Positions 7,213-10,696 of a DNA stretch of 10,696 nucleotides are shown here, piece by piece; within the stretch, counting starts at the first letter, position 1, and the number at the start of each line of letters is the position of its first letter. The position numbers and the translations under genes are program-made. Location of the stretch: positions 1-10,696 of the forward strand of contig JAGVKI010000099.1 in the NCBI GenBank assembly GCA_020050695.1, in the 5' to 3' direction. The notes below the pieces were generated by a model. That model did no database searches. It was not told the origin of the DNA and was given only the letters and a program-made list of their open reading frames with translations. This DNA comes from Alphaproteobacteria bacterium (GTDB lineage: Bacteria; Pseudomonadota; Alphaproteobacteria; Rickettsiales; SXRF01).

Positions 7213-8433
7213 ATGTTAGACGAAAAAACCATTGCGATTGTTAAATCCACCGCACCCGTGCTGGCAGAGCATGGCGAAACCCTCACTAGGCATTTTTACA
7301 AGCGGATGTTTTCGCATAATCCGGAAGTGGCTCCGTTCTTTAACCCGGCACACCAAACAGCGGGCAAGCAGCAACGTGCCTTAGCCGGTGCGATTACGGC
7401 CTATGCCGCTAATATAGACAATCTGGAAGTACTGGGTGGCGCGGTGGAGTTGATTGCCCAAAAGCACGCATCGCTGATGATTAAGCCAGAGCATTACCCG
7501 ATTGTAGGCGAAAACCTATTGGCCTCAATCCGTGAAGTTTTGGGTGAAGCAGCGACGGATGACATTATCAACGCATGGGCTGCCGCCTATGGTTTCCTTG
7601 CCGATATTCTGATTGGCCGTGAAAAACAAATTTATGATGAAAATGCCAAGAAGCCGGGTGGCTGGGAAGGCTTCAAATTATTCCGCGTGAGCCGGAAGGA
7701 AAAAGAAAGCAGCAACATCAGTTCATTTTATCTGGTTGCCGCCGATGGCGCGCCGCTTCCTGCCTTCAAGCCGGGGCAATATATCACTGTGCGGGTCAAA
7801 ACCCCGGATGGCCAAACCACCATGCGTAATTATAGCCTGTCCGACAAACCGGGGCAGCCGCATTTCCGCATCAGTGTGAAGCGCGAACTGCCGCCTGAAG
7901 CGAACACGCCAGCGGGTTATGTTTCCAATATGCTGCATGATAAGATTGAATCGGGCGATACAATTGAAATCGCGCCACCTTGCGGGGAATTCTTCCTTGA
8001 TGTCACCGAGAAACATGAGCGCCCACTGGTATTGCTTGCCGCTGGCGTTGGCATCACACCAATTATGAGCATTTTACTTTCGGCGCTGGATGCGTTTCCT
8101 AAGCGTGAAATCATTTTCATTCACGCCGCCTTAAACAAAGGCGTACAGGCTTTTGGAAAAACGCTGGATGCACTTGCAGACAAGTACGCGAATCTGAAAG
8201 TATATCACCGCTATAGCGATGCCGGAGAGCACACGGACAATGTCAGCACGGGCTTTGTCACGGCGGAATATATCGAAGGCATCTTGCCAGCGCGGGATGC
8301 AGATTATTATTTCTGCGGACCGCAGCCCTTCATGGTGTCCATCTATCATGACCTGATAAAATGGGGTATCCCCGCATCGCAGGCGCATTTCGAGTTCTTC
8401 GGGCCGCGTCAGGAACTGGAAAAAGCAGCGTAA
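7213..8433 (+). CDS. hmp: Flavohaemoglobin, nitric oxide dioxygenase
   Basis: Hmp oxidises NO to nitrate with O2 and NAD(P)H in the cytoplasm. From the ATG at 7213 it has 406 residues, close to E. coli Hmp (396). The globin domain (1-140) keeps Tyr29 (distal), proximal His85 in A-Q-K-H, Tyr95 and Glu137. The FAD domain has R205-N-Y-S-L-S, and the NAD domain has G278-V-G-I-T-P and F-C-G-P (367-370), ending HFEFFGP. I chose 7213 because AAGGAGA lies 6 nt upstream and the protein N-terminus then matches the family. An in-frame ATG at 7162 would put 17 extra residues through the operator. It is divergent from nsrR and predicted to be derepressed by NO. Confidence 0.95.
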   Translation: MLDEKTIAIVKSTAPVLAEHGETLTRHFYKRMFSHNPEVAPFFNPAHQTAGKQQRALAGAITAYAANIDNLEVLGGAVELIAQKHASLMIKPEHYPIVGENLLASIREVLGEAATDDIINAWAAAYGFLADILIGREKQIYDENAKKPGGWEGFKLFRVSRKEKESSNISSFYLVAADGAPLPAFKPGQYITVRVKTPDGQTTMRNYSLSDKPGQPHFRISVKRELPPEANTPAGYVSNMLHDKIESGDTIEIAPPCGEFFLDVTEKHERPLVLLAAGVGITPIMSILLSALDAFPKREIIFIHAALNKGVQAFGKTLDALADKYANLKVYHRYSDAGEHTDNVSTGFVTAEYIEGILPARDADYYFCGPQPFMVSIYHDLIKWGIPASQAHFEFFGPRQELEKAA

Positions 8434-8488
8434 ATAGCTGCGCATACTAGAAGCGAGATTCCAGGCAAAGAGGCGTTTTTTTCAATAG

Positions 8489-8632
8489 ATGGTGCTCCCC
8501 CGCGGACTAAACTCGAACCGGGTTGAGCAATTACAGGTGGTTATAAAAGACTGGGTGGAGATTTACAAGTCCCCGCCGCAACTAGATGGCAAAACCTTCC
8601 AGTGGGAACCGGTCAGTGTTGTAGCGGCCTAG
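8489..8632 (+). CDS. Possible small protein (47 aa) spanning repeat copy 2; unrecognised
   Basis: ATG at 8489 opens 47 codons ending TAG at 8630-8632. The peptide contains the stretches VVIKDWVEIYK and SPPQLDGKTFQWEP. The frame of repeat copy 1 encodes a clear relative (IIKDWVEIYK, PPPQLEGKSFQCEP), with conservative changes (V/I, D/E, T/S), no indels and no stops across 39 codons. That suggests the repeat is or was coding. Against this, changes are not concentrated at third codon positions, there is no good ribosome site, and the peptide is short. It may be the tail of a larger mobile-element protein. The stop overlaps the convergent retron RT stop by 3-4 nt. I assign no function. Confidence 0.3.
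   Translation: MVLPRGLNSNRVEQLQVVIKDWVEIYKSPPQLDGKTFQWEPVSVVAA
8491..8611 (+). repeat. Dispersed direct repeat, copy 2 (121 bp)
   Basis: This is the partner of 6574-6694, about 86% identical and in the same orientation, lying between hmp and the 3' end of the retron reverse transcriptase. Together the copies bracket the nsrR-hmp pair. The conserved core of 32 or so bases around 8541-8569 is nearly unchanged between copies. Alignment fades at about 8612, just before the convergent RT stop codon. Confidence 0.85.
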
Positions 8633-10368
8633 CTAGGGGCAGGATAAAGCTGAATGGTGTGAGATAACAGTTCCAACACCGGCTTGAAATTGCTGAAATC
8701 TATAGTGTCTTGTGTCTGGCGAACGACTTTAGTTGCCAGCACCTGTTTTGAATAATGCTTTTGGTTATCGAATTTCTTGCCGTTCTCAGCTGAGAACGTT
8801 TTACCTTCCAGCACGGTTTCGGTGACGGATGGATCAAAGAAATCTTCAATTTTGTTTTTTGTAATGCCTGCTGGTTTGGGTAGTAGCATCACATATAAAT
8901 TGGAAACAACGTGATAAACGAAATTACTGTGCTGGTCGTATGTAACGCCATCTTTTTGAAAATTATTACTCAGGAGGTCTATCACCTTTTTGGCTTCGTC
9001 ATCATTATCCAGCAGAACAATCACGGGATGTGATCGAGTCTGAAATTTGAATGTCGTGCTTTTCGTATAATGTTCAATGAAATTTTTTAGTGCCGGGGCT
9101 CCATCATGGATTCTCATTACTTCGCTGACTCGCCGCGTAAATGGGAAGAAATCGACTGCGTGTGGGAATGTGAACACATTCTTCTTCGCCAACTGCTTGA
9201 TGGCAGCTTTGAGGTAGATATTGTCGGTCTTGCCTTCGCATAAAATGAGTGGCCGCTCCAGCGCCACAAAATAGCGAAAATAGAGGAATTTAGAATACAG
9301 TTCTGTTGCAGCATCCAGTTTAGGCCGTTCTTTGCCCTTTGCATTTTCCATCACTTTTTTACGGAGAGTGATTTCATCGGTAGTGCGGCTGAATTCTTTA
9401 ATGAAGTGAATGTGACTCAGGATGCCTTCGAGTTGTCTGAGAGATGTAGGTTTGTCGCTGCCGGGACGGAAGAAAGAACCCAACGTAAATAGCGCATGAC
9501 ACATCGAGCGTGCGTAACGGTAATACTCGCTTTTAATGTTGACTTTTCTATTAACGACGAGGCCTGTAACCATCTGCCGGGATGGGCGAAACTGAAGGCG
9601 TGTTTTTGCCGGATTTATATTGAATCCGGAGTGTTTGATAATGCCCTCAATTTCACTGCTAACCGCCCATGCATTTGGCTTATCGGATGGCGTAGCTAGT
9701 TTATCTGGGAATACTTTCTGATTAGTGGAGAATGTAATGTCATCTGCATAGCGTGAATATGTACAACCATATTTTTTTGCACGCTGTGTAAGGCGAACAT
9801 CGAGAATATGCGTGATTAAATTAGTGATTATTGGTGAGCATGGGCTGCCTTGCGGCAATTCGTTTTGATGACATGCTATCTGTGCAATTAAGGTGGCGAC
9901 AGCAGGATGGAGTTTGAAGTTATTGTTGCTGATAAAAAATCCACGCACGCGCCCAAAATTAAAGGAGGGAAAAAAGTCTGCTAAATCTAAATTAAGAACG
10001 TAGCGCCGATTGCGGTGGCATCTTGCATTAGTGTGAATACCAAGAACAAGATTTGCGTCTTTATCGGTTTTTGCTTTCTTCACAAACCCATGTGCGAGTG
10101 GTTTCCTTCGTGGGTTTTGTGCGGTTTCGATTTCTTGGATGCAGCTATTTAGAATATTCGCCAGTCGTCTTTGTGCCAATTTAAGCCCTGCATTGGGAGC
10201 GTTAATTATCCGCTCACCGCCAGATTTCTTTGGAACTTTGAATTGCGTGTATTTCTGCTCAGGGGGAATTTTGAACAAAAGATAAGCTAATTTTTTTGGT
10301 TCAAACCCTAAAAGTGGAGCAAAGTCCTGAATGGATGTCGTGCCTTTAAGTTTCTCCAAGTATGACAT
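8629..10368 (-). CDS. Retron reverse transcriptase fused to a TOPRIM domain (Eco2/Ec67 type)
   Basis: This 579-residue protein should copy part of its cognate RNA into branched msDNA; the C-terminal domain is the presumed toxic effector in anti-phage defence. RT motifs are intact: Asp128 in L-N-L-D-L-A-D-F-F, FNFGRVRGFF, L-P-Q-G-S-P-C-S-P, the Y-A-D-D box (207-210) and the retron V-T-G-L motif (267-270). From about 370 a TOPRIM-like domain follows with E378-G-K-T-D and D454-N-D-D. These match Ec67 RT (586 residues) as I remember it, nearly verbatim around FNFGRVRG and KKYGCTYSRYADDIT. In the retron typing scheme I recall, RT-TOPRIM fusions are type I-C. The gene begins 24 nt downstream of the msr-msd RNA, with AGGGGG 11 nt before the ATG. 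Its base composition looks more AT-rich than the flanking genes, consistent with transfer. Confidence 0.95.
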   Translation of the reverse strand: MSYLEKLKGTTSIQDFAPLLGFEPKKLAYLLFKIPPEQKYTQFKVPKKSGGERIINAPNAGLKLAQRRLANILNSCIQEIETAQNPRRKPLAHGFVKKAKTDKDANLVLGIHTNARCHRNRRYVLNLDLADFFPSFNFGRVRGFFISNNNFKLHPAVATLIAQIACHQNELPQGSPCSPIITNLITHILDVRLTQRAKKYGCTYSRYADDITFSTNQKVFPDKLATPSDKPNAWAVSSEIEGIIKHSGFNINPAKTRLQFRPSRQMVTGLVVNRKVNIKSEYYRYARSMCHALFTLGSFFRPGSDKPTSLRQLEGILSHIHFIKEFSRTTDEITLRKKVMENAKGKERPKLDAATELYSKFLYFRYFVALERPLILCEGKTDNIYLKAAIKQLAKKNVFTFPHAVDFFPFTRRVSEVMRIHDGAPALKNFIEHYTKSTTFKFQTRSHPVIVLLDNDDEAKKVIDLLSNNFQKDGVTYDQHSNFVYHVVSNLYVMLLPKPAGITKNKIEDFFDPSVTETVLEGKTFSAENGKKFDNQKHYSKQVLATKVVRQTQDTIDFSNFKPVLELLSHTIQLYPAPS

Positions 10369-10392
10369 GCAGACCAGCGCCCCCTAAGTTGG

Positions 10393-10406
10393 TGGGCTTA
10401 TGGATA
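10393..10406 (-). repeat. Retron a2 inverted-repeat arm
   Basis: This is the exact reverse complement of 10519-10532. It pairs with a1 to juxtapose the branch guanosine and the 3' end of the msd template, the defining feature of retron RNAs. Confidence 0.9.
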
Positions 10407-10518
10407 CTCTTATGCGATGACGACAGCGAACCGCAGATCATTCATCGTGCATTAAGGACGCAAGGTAGCAAAACCACCTGACATTGGGGACATATATTGC
10501 GATACGCAATAACAAATC

Positions 10519-10532
10519 TATCCATAAGCCCA
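10519..10532 (-). repeat. Retron a1 inverted-repeat arm
   Basis: This is the 5' arm of the 14-bp perfect stem with 10393-10406, at the predicted start of the retron transcript. Confidence 0.9.
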
Positions 10533-10537
10533 AATGA

Positions 10538-10565
10538 ACAATACAAGCATTAACCAATTTGTAAA
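10538..10565 (-). promoter_or_regulatory. Retron promoter (sigma-70-like)
   Basis: On the minus strand TTTACA (10565-10560, 5 of 6 to consensus), a 16-nt spacer and TATTGT (10543-10538, 4 of 6) place transcription initiation at about 10532, exactly where the a1 arm begins. This agreement between promoter position and RNA start supports both calls. The promoter is back to back with the phage gene at 10578. Confidence 0.6.
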
Positions 10566-10577
10566 AGACTGAGTTCT

Positions 10578-10696
10578 ATGACATTCGACCTATCAGTGGA
10601 AAGCGACATCAAATCGCTGCGCCGGGGGCTGCACGCCCTAGAAAAGCAGGTTGTGCCGGAGGCAACGGTGCGGACGCTAAACCGGGTAGCAGACAG
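10578..10696 (+). CDS. Phage minor tail protein Z-like / gp10-like protein, N-terminal fragment (runs off window)
   Basis: The first 39 codons are in the window. The pattern is an N-terminal helix with Leu-rich spacing, then L-E-K-Q-V-V-P-E-A-T-V-R-T-L-N-R-V-A-D. This resembles the start of lambda minor tail protein Z and related tail-completion proteins, in which a K-x-V-P-x-A-x-x-x-x-x-N-R-V-A segment recurs. An in-frame TAA at 10551-10553 limits upstream extension, and ATG 10578 is the first good start; its ribosome site (GACTGAG) is weak. It diverges from the retron promoter. If right, it marks the edge of a prophage or tail-like element. The fragment is too short for certainty. Confidence 0.5.
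   Translation, partial: MTFDLSVESDIKSLRRGLHALEKQVVPEATVRTLNRVAD

Larger units (their letters stand above)
10393..10532 (-). ncRNA. Retron msr-msd non-coding RNA
   Basis: Read on the minus strand, this is the template and primer RNA of the adjacent reverse transcriptase. Perfect 14-bp inverted repeats a1 (10532-10519) and a2 (10406-10393), TGGGCTTATGGATA and its complement, close the structure. Directly after a1 comes GATTTGTT, which I recall as the branch-G segment of Ec67; the candidate branching guanosine is at 10518, the 15th base. Two msr hairpins follow: ATTGCG-TAT-CGCAAT (10510-10496) and AGGTGG-TTTTG-CTACCT with one G-U pair (10479-10463). The msd is a long imperfect hairpin of about 48 nt (10456-10409), its outer arm pairing CTTA-TGC-GATGA with TCATCGCATAAG apart from small bulges, and GCG-GTT-CGC at the tip. 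Exact cDNA ends are not determinable here. Confidence 0.88.

Noticed and set aside
8434..8488. Intrinsic terminator after hmp, because of the seven-T run at 8476-8482
   Set aside because: I could not find a stable GC-rich hairpin directly before the T run; only 3-bp complementarities are present.
8490..8525. Reverse complement resembles a tRNA 3' end (GGTTCGAGTT ... GCACCA), suggesting a tRNA or att site
   Set aside because: The would-be T-stem does not pair, no matching acceptor 5' strand or anticodon arm lies nearby, and copy 1 does not keep the CCA-like end.
6574..8611. Composite transposon formed by the two direct repeats
   Set aside because: The repeats are too short to encode a transposase, show no terminal inverted repeats, and I see no target-site duplication. 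I keep them as unassigned direct repeats.

Overview
The window looks like a chromosomal stretch of an alphaproteobacterium followed by an accessory region with a retron and the edge of a prophage. The evidence is the block gpmI - envC-like M23 gene - ctpA - divergent polysaccharide deacetylase (YibQ/DUF610) - rppH, an order I recognise from Alphaproteobacteria, and the protein sequences fit. The genus cannot be fixed from the sequence alone.

Layout. Positions 3-5138 hold five tightly packed plus-strand genes, with overlaps or gaps of 4-43 nt, that look like one transcription unit. They comprise the end of a glycolytic mutase, three cell-envelope proteins (a degenerate LytM amidase activator, a C-terminal processing protease and a degenerate deacetylase-fold protein) and the RNA 5'-pyrophosphohydrolase RppH. 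Positions 5135-6223 (minus) encode a polysaccharide pyruvyl-transferase-family protein whose stop codon overlaps that of rppH. Positions 6321-6548 (minus) encode a small PhnA/YjdM C-terminal-domain protein. Positions 6709-8433 are a divergent nitric-oxide-response pair: an NsrR-type Rrf2 repressor (minus) and the flavohaemoglobin Hmp (plus). A palindromic NsrR-like operator lies between them. This pair is bracketed by two direct copies of a 121-bp repeat, about 86% identical, at 6574-6694 and 8491-8611. I cannot assign the repeat to a known element.

Positions 8629-10565 (minus) hold the most interesting locus, an apparently complete retron of the Eco2 (Ec67) kind. From upstream to downstream it has a good sigma-70-like promoter, a msr-msd non-coding RNA bounded by a perfect 14-bp inverted repeat (a1/a2), and a 579-residue reverse transcriptase fused to a C-terminal TOPRIM-like domain. 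All RT and TOPRIM signature motifs are intact. The RNA keeps a putative branch-G segment, two msr hairpins and a long imperfect msd hairpin. Diverging from it at 10578, and running off the window, is the start of a phage gene resembling minor tail protein Z, so the retron probably sits in or beside a prophage.

How the genes fit together. The left block is housekeeping and envelope biogenesis. The middle is an NO-sensing and NO-detoxifying module. The right end is a mobile, probably anti-phage module in which the TOPRIM domain is the presumed effector controlled by the RT-msDNA complex. I saw no rRNA, tRNA, CRISPR array or complete insertion sequence.
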